DNA of 64,000 bases from Gambelia wislizenii (Eukaryota > Chordata > Lepidosauria > Squamata > Crotaphytidae): positions 197,639,809-197,703,808 of the forward strand of contig JAUMIR010000002.1 of the NCBI GenBank assembly GCA_030847615.1, given 5' to 3'. A program made the translations under genes and the position numbers. Positions 34,713 to 46,266 of this stretch are shown one piece after another. The notes beneath the pieces were generated by a model. The model saw only the letters and a list, made by a program, of their open reading frames with translations, ran no database searches and had not been told where the DNA came from. Positions within the stretch are counted from its first letter, which is position 1. Every line of letters starts with the position of its first letter.

Positions 34713-35582
34713 AAACATAGCTTTCTTCATGCTTAGAGTTCTGATTCATACCCAGAGCATCTTCAAGCTCTTGGTCATGTTCTTACTTTAAGCAGAGACA
34801 GCTGTAGCCCTTTTCCTACCAGTTCATGGAGAGACTCCTGTTTGCCTCACTCCTCCCCAAAGAAAAGGATTTAGGGCAAAAGAGGCCAGTATTGTATATC
34901 GGCATGGAGATTGCACTTGAAATACTCTGAACTGTCACGTCCAGTCTGCTAAATGAGGTCTAACATTGTGTGTGCGTGCGGGAGGGGGGGACTGCACTTG
35001 AGTGCACTGTTGTTGATGTTATTCCTTACCCAACTCTTCCCATGGGTCAATGCGGGGAACAACAGATTAATACACAACACCTAATGTCACTTAGAATACA
35101 TATCGGGTGTAGGTTTCTAGACAGATGCAGTTAAAAGGTCCCGAGGAGGTGTTTGATCTTTTCCTTCTTAACAGATTTTCCATTGCTGGGAGGCAGGAAA
35201 AACCAGGAGAGGCAGTGGGAGAACATAGGTGGGTTACATTTTAAGGCGCTGATGTCAGGAAGCCCATCCATGGTGGACTCCCCTCCCCCAATTTTGTTAA
35301 GGACACAAGGTGATTGCACCCTTTGGTCTAGAAGCCCAGTCAAGAAGCAGGACACCGTGTCATCTTTCATTTCCCCATGGGCTCAGCAGGAGACAGTTTC
35401 ATAAAGAACAGCAAAACATATTTACTTCAGTGACAGCCAGGCAAATAGACCTGACCAAGGCTGGGTAACATATGCATCTAGTTTTCCACCCTAAAGTTCT
35501 GTTATTTTTTTTTCCTGCAAAGGTTTTTGCTTTTCACATTCTGAGTAGAGTTCAAAGACACAGCTATGTTTGTTTGGACCAG

Positions 35583-35829
35583 TATGCAAAGGGATATTGT
35601 AGCACTTTTGAGTCAACGCAGAGAAAGAAGTTTGCAGCATAAGTTGTGTCTTATGAATCTGATGAAGTAGACTCATGATGACACATCTGATGAAGTAAAC
35701 TTAAAAAAAATTAAAAGCAAAAAAAGTAGACTCATGATGATGCATTTGATGAAGTAGTCTGCAAAAGCTTATGCTACAGACTTATTTCTGTCAGTTAGTC
35801 TCAAAGGTGCAACAATATCCCTTTGCATA
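35583..35829. mobile_element. Fold-back element with a perfect 18-nt terminal inverted repeat
   Basis: tatgcaaagggatattgt at 35583-35600 is the exact reverse complement of 35812-35829. Inside, gatgaagtagactcatgatg is repeated (35657 and 35725 regions). 247 bp, no coding capacity. Confidence 0.72.
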
Positions 35830-35882
35830 TTCACCTTCTGAGCAACTGTGAAAGAGCAGAGGAGCTTCTTGCTCTGACAGTA

Positions 35883-36132
35883 GGGGTGTATCCACACTGC
35901 ACCATTATAGCAGTTTGATACCACTTCAAATGCCATGGCTCCACCCTATGGAGTCCAGGGATTTGCAATAATGTGGGGTGTTTAAAATTCTCTTCCACAG
36001 TAGAGAATTTTAGTAGTGCTATGGCACTAGAGAATGTTAAGAATTTCACCAAACTACAAATCCCAAGATTCCATAGGATGAAGCCATGGCACTTAAAGTG
36101 GCATCAAACTGCTATAAATATCCAGTGGGGAT
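35883..36132. mobile_element. Fold-back element family A, copy 6 (variant)
   Basis: gcagtttgataccacttcaa and atgccatggctccacccta on the left pair with gatgaagccatggcact and aagtggcatcaaactgctat on the right. Confidence 0.75.
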
Positions 36133-36139
36133 AACCCCC

Positions 36140-36900
36140 AGATCTTGGCTCAATGCTTGTGATCACGTGCGGTGGCCTCTCCAGAATGAGATTCCTGCTG
36201 CAACAAACTTCCCAGGCATGCAAATGGCACGTGTTACTGACACTGCATGGATGAACCACCAAAACAAATGTTTTCAGATCAAAGCTGAATATATATTAAC
36301 TAAACAGTTAACCAGTCAGCTGGTCCTACCCCTGCGTCTTCGGAAAAGTTAATTTTTTTGGACTAGAGCTGTCAAAATTCTCCAACTAGCATAGCCATTG
36401 GCATATCAGGGGATTTCAAGAGATATTATGGGAACTATTGAAAAAAAGAAAAGAAAAGATGTTTCCAATGCCTATATGGAGGCAGGAACTAGGAGGGATG
36501 TTTCCCAATTGTTTCTCACTCAGAGTCAAACTAGATTATACATTTATCAAAATGTTTGCAGAGGTGTTCGTTCACATAGTGAAAGATGTCTGTTACAGCA
36601 AAGATTCGCCTCATCTGTGTTGCTAGCATTTGGCATACTTTATTTTGTGACTGGTCATTCATTAGCAGGTAAGCATGGACTTAATTTGCAAGTCTGATTG
36701 CTGGGGCATGTGTCCCTGAGGAAGTCCTTTTGTGGGAGGGAAAAAAGCTAATCAAAAGGAATTGTACACATTCTGCTCCTGCTCTGACCATCAGGCAAGC
36801 ATGACACAAACAATCTTTCCCAGGCTTGTCATTCCCAGATGGGTTATATAGCCACAAGAGTTCATAACACTATTATTTGTGTTTTCTCTCTTTTTGCGTT
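36140..36900. other. Intergenic stretch, nothing recognised
   Basis: Short open frames without domains; no repeat assigned. Confidence 0.35.
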
Positions 36901-36902
36901 CT

Positions 36903-37093
36903 GGTGACGTTGTGGTTTGAGTGTCAGACTACAACTCTGGAGACCAGGGTTTGAATCCCCGCTTGGCCATGAAAAACACACTGGGTGACCTTGGGCAAGT
37001 CACACCCCATCAGCCTCAGAAAACCCTATGACAAGTTCAACCTTCCTAGGGTCGCCATAAGTCAGAAACAACTTGAAGGCACACAACAATGAC
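36903..37093 (+). mobile_element. tRNA-derived SINE with Bov-B/Sauria-type tail
   Basis: ggtgacgttgtggtttgagt (A-box-like), gaccagggtttgaatccccg (B-box), gggcaagtcacaccccatca, and the tail taagtcagaaacaacttgaa followed by ggcacacaacaa. Confidence 0.82.
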
Positions 37094-37094
37094 A

Positions 37095-38799
37095 TTCTAG
37101 CATACCAGGGCCATCCAATGGAATCAAACACCAATAGGCTTTATGACAAATAAAAACAAAAACACTTCTTTCACAGTGATATTAGAATTGTCACAAGAAG
37201 TTTTAAGGGATACTAGCTTGAACTGGGTTTTTAAAAATCCAAATATATTGAACCATCAAGATGGCTTAAACAGCTGTTCAACAGCTGTTGGTTGCTGATA
37301 AATTTGAACCTGCCTTTTTTGGGGTGGGAGGGGGCAGGGAGGAGCACTAGCTGCCTTCCTGTACCAGATGCTAGGGACAAACTTGGATGGCTATTGCCAT
37401 CCTACCTCCCTGTAGTCTTCTAGGAGGGCAGGTGCAACTGTCATGGTTGCAGGCAGAACTGAATGTTTGGTCTCATTCTGCAGAGCAATTCTAATGCTTG
37501 GTATTCCTGTGGTTATATCCATCGCATGTTAAAACAGGCTTCCTGGCTGTTGTTGGAAGCATGTGGCTTTGGTGGCTCAGCCAAGCAGAGTCGGCCACAC
37601 GTGCTAATTACATGCCCAAAGTTTATGACAAGAGCAAATTCATTCTGCAGAGCCTGCTTGTGCAACCGGCACAGGCCAGTGCAGGCTGCATTTCCTCTAG
37701 TATCCCTAAATATTCTGCCTCCTAGGCAGAAACTGTTTCAGACTTTGTGAGTTTGTCCTCGAGTTGGCTCTTTGCCCAATGAAGAGAAAACAGCTCTTCT
37801 TCCCTGCATAGAATATTTCCTGGTTTTCTCTTGGCCTCATCTTTATCATGTTAACTAAGGAGTCCAATACATTTCATTGCAAGTTTCCAATTAAGTATGA
37901 TTAGGCTAGAGTGCTCTACAATCCCCATTGTCACCACTGCACTATTCCAATTTTACAGGTGGGAAACTGAGGCTCACTCAGGACTACCAGTGTTGCGAGA
38001 CTGATGACTAGTTGAAGTGTACACATGGCTACCTCTCAGGTCCAAGCTCTCTCACTCCCCCATCCCCAAGACTACAGGACCTCTCGTCATTTACAGGATG
38101 TGGAGCTTAAAAGGGTAAAAAAACCAATGATAATTGGGAATATGATACTCAGCTGATTTCCTAATATGCCAGCTCATTCTTTTTCTGGAAAAACTACTTG
38201 ACATTTAGATTGAGAAAGCAGTATTCTGTTTGATTTGTCTCCTTCAGCTCACTCTAAAGAGGGCTGTTTGAACTCTCACATTTGCATTATTGTGAGGAAG
38301 TATTCTATTCAAGTTTCCTGACTGTACAGGAGTTCCCCCATCCCCACTGCTGCCAAGTTAGGTTGATAGCTGTCTGAATGGCAGAAAGAGGGATTGCCCA
38401 AGTAGACATTTTCTGCCTGAGGTGAAACAGCTAATGGTATCAACCCATGGCCTCCACATCCTGAAGTGGGGCCCCTACCTATTGCTAAGATTAAGGGCAG
38501 CAAGATGATCTATGGGATTTAGGATAAAATGATGATGGCAAAGTAATATTTAATTTAAAAACCTACATGGATTTACATAATAAAACCTTGCAATAATATC
38601 ACACTGGGAGGCCCTCCTAAACCCAGGCCCTTGGTCCCCAGGCTAGAGCCCTGCATCCCCCTTGTGGGGGCCATGGTACCACCCCTAAGTAAAGGTACAT
38701 AACAGCAACCGAAGCCAGTCATATTAGTTTGGCCATTTGAGGCAGAAAATCCAGTAAGCACCTCTACCTCTCTCTTGCAGGGAAAACACAATAGTAATA
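37095..38799. other. Intergenic stretch, nothing recognised
   Basis: No exon or repeat could be assigned by eye. Confidence 0.35.
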
Positions 38800-39029
38800 C
38801 AGTTGTCTCTCCATATCCACGGATTTGGTATGCACAGATTTAAGTATTCACAGCTTGAAAATATTCTTTAAAAAATAATAATCCAAAAAGCAAACTTTGA
38901 TTTTGCCATCTTATATAAGGGACACCATTTTGCTATGCCATTGCATATAATGGGACTTGAGTATTCACGGATTTTGGTATCCACGGGGTATCCTGGAACC
39001 AAACCTCAGTGAATACGAAGGGACAACTG
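38800..39029. mobile_element. pogo/Tigger-like MITE, copy 3
   Basis: 230 bp; ends CAGTTGTCTCTCCATATCCA and (reverse-complemented) CAGTTGTCCCTTCGTATTCA, flanked by TA on both sides (38798-38799, 39030-39031). Internal atattcacggattttggtat-type repeats face each other. Confidence 0.82.
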
Positions 39030-39723
39030 TACATTGTTATTGAAGAATTTGCTGCCTTTGCATTAAACCAGAAACCTGTTTTCTGAGGCAGCCACCTCAT
39101 TCTACCTCATGTTGGACTAAACTAGAGGAAGTTACTCAGTCAGGATATTCATTAAAATGGAGGCGGGGAGCAGGGACTGCTAGGGTTTGGGGTACACTGC
39201 CTCCACCCTGGACCTTGAAGAGTCATCCTTTGCCATACCCCACACCCTAATTTTTTAACCTTTTTATGTCTTTTGTTGAAAATTATTCCCCACTCATCCC
39301 TGGGGAGGAAGAGGGAAATTTTGACACACCTTCCCCCGCTCTCCTCCCATGCCAGTTGTTTTAGACCTAGCAGAGGCTTTCTTAAAATGGGAAGTAAACC
39401 GGAGGTCAGGTCTCTCTTGACATAAATAAAATTTAACTTGTTCATAAATGCACTGAAGACAGGGTGAGCACCAAATGTGCCAATGATGCCACCTTATTCA
39501 GAATGGTGAAACCCTAAGATCCTAAAGAATCTCACCAAACTAAATGGTTGGGCAACAAAATGGTTTCAGATCACTTTGCCCTCTCTCCCAAGACACGGGA
39601 GTTACTCTGCCTTTTGGATTTCTTTAGCCAACTGAGTTGCAAAATGAGTTTGTGTCCTGAACACCATTGAACAACAGCCAAATCCAAACCTTTACTGCCA
39701 AAGTAGAAATCCAATAGCATTTT

Positions 39724-39754
<31 letters not shown>

Positions 39755-40745
39755 GTACTAGCAGAATGACTCCAGAACAAATTTATTTCAATATGGGCAA
39801 GTAGAAAGGAACCTACACTGCAACAAAACAAAAACCAAAATGTCATTCTTTCCACCATGTAGTTCCACCATCCATAGTCTCAAAGGAGAACCTCTTCCTT
39901 TGGGTCTAAGGCCAGACTGCTGGAACAGAAGAGGAAAGGATACCTTATAGCTCGTTGCAGGGCAAATACTGCTACTTTTCTTTTTGGAAGTGACTGATGC
40001 TAAACAACATCAAGAGACTGGAAGCCATCCAAATGTAACAGTAAATATTTGTACATTAAATGAAAAGAACACACCTTACTGGCCTATTCTCCACAGACTT
40101 GAAATGGGCAGGTAACAAGTACAGTGACCGAGAGGATGGGCATAGGCACACCAAGTGCCATCCGATCCCAGAAAAAGAAGACACACACACACACACACCA
40201 GCACCTAGTTTCACCACCTAGATTCTAGGAGTCAGGTCTTTCATGGTGCCAGCTTGATATCATAACAGTGGGTGGGCTGGAATTTTATTAATCCCTTTAA
40301 AATACTTCCTATCTCAAGCAATGGGACCCAAAGTTGCCAGCTCCACCAGAAGCCTCATAGTCAAAGCACATGGTAGGCAATCCATTTTTCAACTGCAATG
40401 TGCAATGTGCAAAGATAATGAATAGAGGCAATGTGAACTGACACACGACCCTGTGCACTTAAACGTATTGCTGCATGTGCAATAGTCCCACATGCACAAC
40501 TCCATTTATGCTGCCATCAGTTGGATACAGCCATTGTGCTCTATCCAGAAAAATCACCCTGCATGAGTAGTGCAACTTACACTTGTGTATGTCACTAAAA
40601 GGATGCTGGTCATTATGTAGGCACCATTTGAGAAGAGCCATTCCTTTAGAGGTGAGACAAATGGTAAAATACGCTTTTAACCTGCAGTTGTCACCTGCAG
40701 TTTTCATGAGAGCTTCTTTTAAAAATAACTACCAATATTCTACAT
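39030..40745. other. Intergenic stretch with two microsatellites
   Basis: Holds a (TAA)n run at 39726-39754 and an (AC)n run at 40181-40198. Otherwise nothing recognised. Confidence 0.45.
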
Positions 40746-40748
40746 TGG

Positions 40749-40975
40749 TCCAGGCTGAGCCCTGTTACCATGGATCTGGCATCTACAATTTCAGTTATCA
40801 ACATCCGAAAAAAATATGTTCTCTCTAGGCATTTCTAGGTCCTCTAGTGTGATTCTATGGCCAATGTCCAGCGTTCGTCTCACTGAAAATAATAGAGTTC
40901 CTTATTTTCCATGGTTTCAGGTATCCATGGGGGTCTTGGAATGTATCCCCCACAGATATAGGAGTCAACCTGCAT
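40749..40975 (-). mobile_element. pogo/Tigger-like fragment
   Basis: Minus strand begins caggttgactcctatatctg, then ttccaagacccccatggata and cctgaaaccatgg, and runs to the ggctcagcctggacc end. Related in design to the other pogo-like elements but lacking a clear second terminus. Confidence 0.45.
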
Positions 40976-41644
40976 TTAGTTATTTATGCATAATCAAGCA
41001 ACATTTCCTGGCCTGACCCCACCCCACTAGTCCACCTTAACAGCCAGCAGCTGGATTGGGCAAAGGAGATCTGCTCAGCTGCTAGTCAGGGCTCAAGGAG
41101 AGTGATGCTTCCAACTTCCTCCCACCAGCTAGTGATCCTATGGCATGGAATTGCAACAGGGGTCTTGCTTCTGATTGTTGCAGCCTCACTGCACTGCTGA
41201 GAGAGGGCATGAAACATCATCCTGCTTGTGCTCTGATTGGCAGCTGGACAGACTTCCTCAGTCCAATTTACCTGCTGGCTGTTAAGGTGGGCTGGGGAGG
41301 ATTTATGTAGTCATACAGTATGATTACATAATCCTACTGCTACACATCAGTTACAGATCCATAACTCTAGGTTACAGATCCGTAACTGCAAAACTGAATG
41401 CCGGTCACTATTTTAAAAATCTGCTGCTGATTCAGAAGGAGAATATTTTTGACCCCTTTAACAGTTTTGAGTGGAATTATCTAACCAATTGAATTAATTC
41501 AATAATATTGTACAACCATATTGTATGTAGATACTATATGAAAGACAAAGGGTTAAACTTCTGTGTACAATCACACATACTTTAATAAGTATCACATCTG
41601 AGTCTTGGAGGTTTTCTTCTCATTTGTCTCATTCTTTGGTTTGT

Positions 41645-41656
41645 ACATGGTTGCTT
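41645..41656 (+). repeat. Target-site duplication, left copy
   Basis: ACATGGTTGCTT, identical to 45655-45666, flanking the retrotransposon between them. Confidence 0.9.
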
Positions 41657-42364
41657 CCTCTCCATTGACGCCCCCTTGTCGTGGGAGAGAGGCTTGCGTA
41701 CCCTAATGATGTTTTGAGCTATGCTGGCGGTGGCATAATAGCCACTGGTAGGGTCTCCCATGCCAGACAGGTCAAAACCGAAGGGTCTGACAAAGAGCGT
41801 CAAAGGGCAGGATAGGCTCTCTAGCCTTATGGCAACCGTCCTAGGAGAAGGAAAACTCCAATCCCAAACCCGGGCAGATGGTGCTCGTCCAACCCTGTAA
41901 GGTCAACCATCTAAGAGAAGGAAACTCTAATCAAACCTACGGCCCGAGGACCTCGCTGCCACGTCCATGCTTGCAAGGCCACGGCAGATGAATCTCTGGT
42001 TTAAAGGGTGAGGCCAGTTCTGTGCACGCTGCGCTGCACCAGAAAAATCCATTGCACAGGCTCGAAGGACAAATCCAGTACCAAAAAAGCCCTGTAGCGA
42101 CTGGCGAGGGAAGAAACCGGCAGGTGTAAAGATGCACTGGAAGCCGCAGCCCCAACCCTGCATGCAGGCGGTTCAGGACATTGGTCGCTCAAGCCTGACC
42201 CGGGAGATGACAGTCTTGTTCGGCAGCATCCTGAACGACCAAGCAGCCTTTTTTAAGGAGAGCACTGCTTGCTCCACATGGAGAGGGGCCTAGAAAAGGT
42301 GGCCTAACGAAAGCTCATCCCCAACTACCTGGTTGGCTAGCCGCGGCCAACGGGAATCTTCTGA
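41657..42364 (+). promoter_or_regulatory. Retrotransposon 5' leader (promoter/UTR)
   Basis: Begins cctctccattgacgccccct, then tgtcgtgggagagaggcttg, cactggtagggtctcccatg and ccagacaggtc. I recall this leader type from elements of the same kind in other animals. No long frame in the sense strand. An in-frame TGA at 42362-42364 marks the upstream limit of the protein frame. A self-cleaving leader ribozyme is possible but not shown. Confidence 0.55.
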
Positions 42365-42454
42365 TGTGGTCAAACCAAGGCAAAGAAACAAAGGCACACA
42401 CCGGCCTCCAAAGGTGTAAATAAACTGACACTTGCATGCTGGAACATCAGAACC

Positions 42455-45400
42455 ATGCAAGACTCTGAAGATAGTGGACGGCCTGGACGGCCTGAGCGTC
42501 GTTCTGCCCTAATAGCCCTTGAACTATCACGGCTTAATATTGACATCGCTGCTCTTAGTGAAGCTCATCTCCATGAGGAAGGCAGCCTTAAAGAACATGG
42601 CGCCGGCTACACACTTTACTGGTCTGGCAAACCCAAAACCGAAAAACATCTTTCAGGAGTAGGCTTCATGATTAAAAACTCCATTGCCTCCAAACTCGAA
42701 ACCTTGCCAACAGGACACTCTGATCGCATTATTTCCTTACGCCTCCCACATGTTGTTCTCTTTAGTATATATGCCCCAACTATGCAAGCCGACCCTGTAG
42801 AGAAAGACAAATTCTACACAGACCTACGCCAACTCATACAAAAAGTCCCTGTAGAAGATAAAATTATTATACTTGGTGACTTCAATGCCAGAGTAGGAAA
42901 GAACTCCGAAGCCTGGAAAGGTGTCTTAGGCAAGCATGGTGTTGGAAATTGCAATGATAACGAACGCCTCCTGCTAGAGTTCTGTGCAGAACAACAGCTG
43001 ACTATTACAAACACAATCTTTCAGCAGAAAGATAGCTTGAAGACAACCTGGATGCATCCCAGATCCAAACATTGGCACCTCATTGACTATGTTCTAGTCC
43101 GTCAGAGAGACATTCGTGATGTCCGTCATACCCGAGTGATGCCCAGTGCAGAATGCCAAACAGATCATCGCCTCGTCAGATGTAAACTAAATCTTCATCT
43201 TAAGTTCAAACCTAAGAGGGGTGGCATCTTAAAGAAGAGGCTCCAAGTCAACAATCTTCAACAAGCTACCTTGAGAGACAACTTTCAGGCAAACCTACAA
43301 ACGATACTTGAAGACCATCCTACAGATCCTTCTCCTACAGTGCTTTGGCAACATATCAAAAACAGTATCCTCCAGTCTGCAGAAGAATCCCTCGGGTTCT
43401 CCCACAAGAAAAATCAAGACTGGTTTGATGAAAACAACCAAGAGATCCAGGAGCTGTTGGCAAGGAAGAGAGCTGCTCACCAGGCATACCTCGCCCAGCC
43501 AACCTGTCATGCAAGAAAAGCAGCTTTCCGCCTCACATGTAGCAAACTACAACAAAAACTCCGAGACATGCAGAACAAGTGGTGGATCAATTTAGCAGAA
43601 AAGACACAACGCTGTGCAGATCTGGGTGATCATAGAGGATTTTATGAAGCTCTTAAAGCAGTGTTTGGACCTACTTATCAGGTCCAAAGCTCCTTATACA
43701 GTACAGATGGTCAAACATTAATTACTGATAAAGCCTCCATCCTGAATCGTTGGGCTGAACATTTTCAAAGCCTCTTTAGCACCAACCGAGTAGTCCAAGC
43801 CTCAGCTATCCAACATATGATACAAAAACCAATGAAAAATGAATTGGACCTAGCTCCCACTTTGGAAGAGACCCTTAAGGCCATACAGCAGATGAAAAAC
43901 GGCAAGGCAGCTGGGATTGATGGAATCCCACCTGAAGTTTGGAAACATGGAGGTCATGCACTCCACGAAAAATTCCACGAATTCCTTGTGAATTGCTGGG
44001 AAAAAGGGGAACTGCCATCAGACCTCCGAGATGCAGTCATCATCACCCTGTACAAGAAAAAAGGAGCAAAATCCGACTGCTCAAACTATCGAGGCATAAC
44101 ACTGCTCTCTATTGCTGGAAAAATCCTTGCAAGGATACTCCTGAACAGATTAGTTCCTGCAATTGCAGAAGAACTTCTCCCTGAAAGCCAATGTGGCTTC
44201 AGAGCCAATAGGAGTACTACAGACATGGTATTTGCCCTTAGGCAACTGCAAGAAAAATGTAGGGAGCAGAACAAGGGTCTCTATGTAACATTCGTCGACC
44301 TCACCAAAGCCTTTGACACTGTAAGTAGAAAAGGTCTGTGGCAGATCCTGGAAAGACTAGGATGTCCCCCCAAATTCCTTAAAATGATTATCTTGCTACA
44401 CGAGGGCCAGCGTGGTCAAGTCAGATATGGTGATGCTCTTTCAGAGCCCTTTCTAATAACTAATGGAGTGAAGCAAGGTTGTGTTCTTGCACCAACTTTA
44501 TTTACAATCTTCTTTAGCACGATGCTCCAAAGGGCTATGGCAGAGCTTGAAGAAGACGACGGCATCTATATACGCTACCGTACTGATGGTAGCTTGTTTA
44601 ACTTAAGCCGTCTGAGGGCTCACACTAAGACTCTAAACTATCTAGTCCGTGAGCTGCTCTTCGCCGATGATGCTGCCCTTGTTGCCCACACAGAAGCAGC
44701 TCTGCAGCGCCTAACGGTCCTGCTTTGCAACAGCTGCAGAGCTGTTTGGGCTAGAAGTCAACCTAAAGAAAACAGAAGTTCTTTACCAGCCTGCACCACA
44801 GGACGAACACCACCATCCCCACATTGCCGTCGGCAAATCTGTGCTCAAGTCCGTTCAGCAGTTCACCTACCTAGGAAGCATCATATCCTCAGACGCCAAG
44901 ATTGACAAAGAGATCGATCACAGATTAGCAAAGGCATATAGTGCATTTGGAAGACTTCACAAAAGAGTCTGGAGCAATAAACACCTGAGGCAAAGCACAA
45001 AAATCAGTGTGTATAGAGCCATCGTACTGTCTATCCTCCTTTATGGATCTGAAACATGGGTCACCTATCGCCACCACCTACGACTCCTCGAGCGCTTTCA
45101 TCAGCGCTGTCTACGCACAATCCTAAATATACACTGGACTGACTATGTGACGAATGTTGCTGTCTTTGAGCAAGCAGGGATCACCAGCATTGAGGCCATG
45201 ATATTGAGAACACAGCTGCGCTGGGCAGGGCATGTTTCTAGGATGGAGGACCATCGCCTCCCAAAAATACTACTCTACGGTGAACTCGCCACGGGTCAGC
45301 GTAAGAGGGGCGCTCCAAAAAAGCGATACAAAGACTCCCTGAAACAACATCTCAGGCTTGGCCAAATTGATCACCAACAGTGGTCCGCCCTGGCCTCACA

Positions 45401-45623
45401 TCGGGAGGCATGGAGACGCACTATCCACAATGCTGCAGCCTTATTTGAGAACTCACGACGAACAAGTCTTGAAGAGAAACGACAACGCAGAAAGAATCAC
45501 AACCCAAAAACATCACCTAAGGAGCCCTTCTGCTGTGCTTTCTGCAACCGGACTTGTTTATCTTGGATTGGCCTTTTTAGTCATCAGCGCACTTGCAGAA
45601 AGCGCGGGATGAGTCCTTCCTGA
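42455..45623 (+). pseudogene. Endonuclease-reverse transcriptase, one frameshift
   Basis: Frame 42455-44905 plus frame 44841-45623; counting from the ATG at 42455 the frames sum to about 1,055 residues once the break is allowed for. Endonuclease: SEAHLHEEG, YAPT, LGDFNARVG and a terminal TDHRLV. Reverse transcriptase: LYKKKGAKSDCSNYRGITLL, CGFRANRSTTDM, VTFVDLTKAFDTVS, NGVKQGCVLAPTLF and catalytic LLFADDAALV, then TYLGSIIS, LYGSETW and LRWAGHVSRM. A CxxC...HxxxC finger lies at the C-terminus. The break is one extra G at 44716-44717: upstream reads RLT, and downstream sense resumes in the other frame as FATAAELFGLEVN. All catalytic motifs lie in open sequence. Confidence 0.92.
45517..45596 (+). 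other. C-terminal zinc-finger-like motif of the retrotransposon protein
   Basis: CAFCNRTCLSWIGLFSHQRT followed by C: spacing C-x2-C-x12-H-x3-C. Related elements, as I recall, have His at the last position (C2H2), so this copy may carry a His-to-Cys change. Probably nucleic-acid binding, by analogy. Confidence 0.7.
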
Positions 45624-45624
45624 A

Positions 45625-45640
45625 TCTTCGTTTGCGAAGA
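45625..45640 (+). other. 3' terminal hairpin of the retrotransposon
   Basis: TCTTCG-TTTG-CGAAGA, a perfect 6-bp stem with a 4-nt loop, one base after the stop codon and 14 bp from the element end. 3' stem-loops in some LINEs are recognised by their reverse transcriptase; that role here is inferred. Confidence 0.7.
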
Positions 45641-45654
45641 AAAGCCAGAGAGAG

Positions 45655-45666
45655 ACATGGTTGCTT
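45655..45666 (+). repeat. Target-site duplication, right copy
   Basis: ACATGGTTGCTT, identical to 41645-41656. Confidence 0.9.
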
Positions 45667-45705
45667 AGAAAATGTGAACTTGCTATGACAGCTAGACAGC
45701 TACAA

Positions 45706-45825
45706 CAAATGATGGCTCCCCAGATGCTTGGGACTTCAACTCACAGATGCCCTAGCCAGTACAGGCGATGGCTATGACTTCTAGGGGTCTAAAGTATCTG
45801 GAGGATGAACAGCTGAGAAACATGG
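45706..45825. mobile_element. Fold-back element family E
   Basis: ggctccccagatgcttggga, ccctagccagtacaggcgat and gtctaaagtatctggaggat; lies 40 bp downstream of the retrotransposon. Confidence 0.5.
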
Positions 45826-46179
45826 AACCAGAGTACCAGAAACTAGCTACATAAGCTGCCTAGTCCAAGTGGTCCTTCATACCAGAACATTATTCTTACT
45901 TGTCAAAAAGGTGTATCAGCCTTCTTCGACCAAGCAGCCTCCAAATAGCTGAAACAACACCTTCCATTGGCCATTCTGGCTGGGGAAGATGGGAGTTGCA
46001 GTGCCCAGTTGAAGAAGGCTGTGCTGTGCTGTTGGAACATATATGGAAGCATTCATTTTCCCACATGAAATGACTACCTGTAGACTTTCAATAAAATTTT
46101 ACTGACTTCTTCAGGGCATCCATACAAAAGATCTCGGAATGCCTTGTTGCTCACTTCTTGGCTAGGAGTCCCAGCACTA

Positions 46180-46216
46180 AAAAAACAAAACAAAACAACA
46201 ACAACAACAAAAAACC

Positions 46217-46265
<49 letters not shown>
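46180..46265. repeat. A-rich tract and (AAAG)n microsatellite
   Basis: AAAAC/AAC-rich run from 46180, then about 12 AAAG units at 46218-46265. Confidence 0.95.

Positions 46266-46266
<1 letters not shown>

Larger units (their letters stand above)
41657..45654 (+). mobile_element. Full-length non-LTR retrotransposon, 3,998 bp (Ingi/Vingi- or RTE-like)
   Basis: Bounded by a perfect 12-bp target-site duplication (ACATGGTTGCTT). Organisation: about 700-bp non-coding leader, one long frame coding an APE-type endonuclease, reverse transcriptase and a C-terminal zinc-finger-like motif, then only 31 bp of 3' UTR with a hairpin and an AAAAGCCAGAGAGAG tail, no poly(A). There is no ORF1 and no RNase H domain that I can recognise. 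The single-frame design and the finger recall Vingi/Ingi-group elements, but the clade is not settled by eye. Intact ends and one frameshift indicate a young insertion. Confidence 0.9.
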
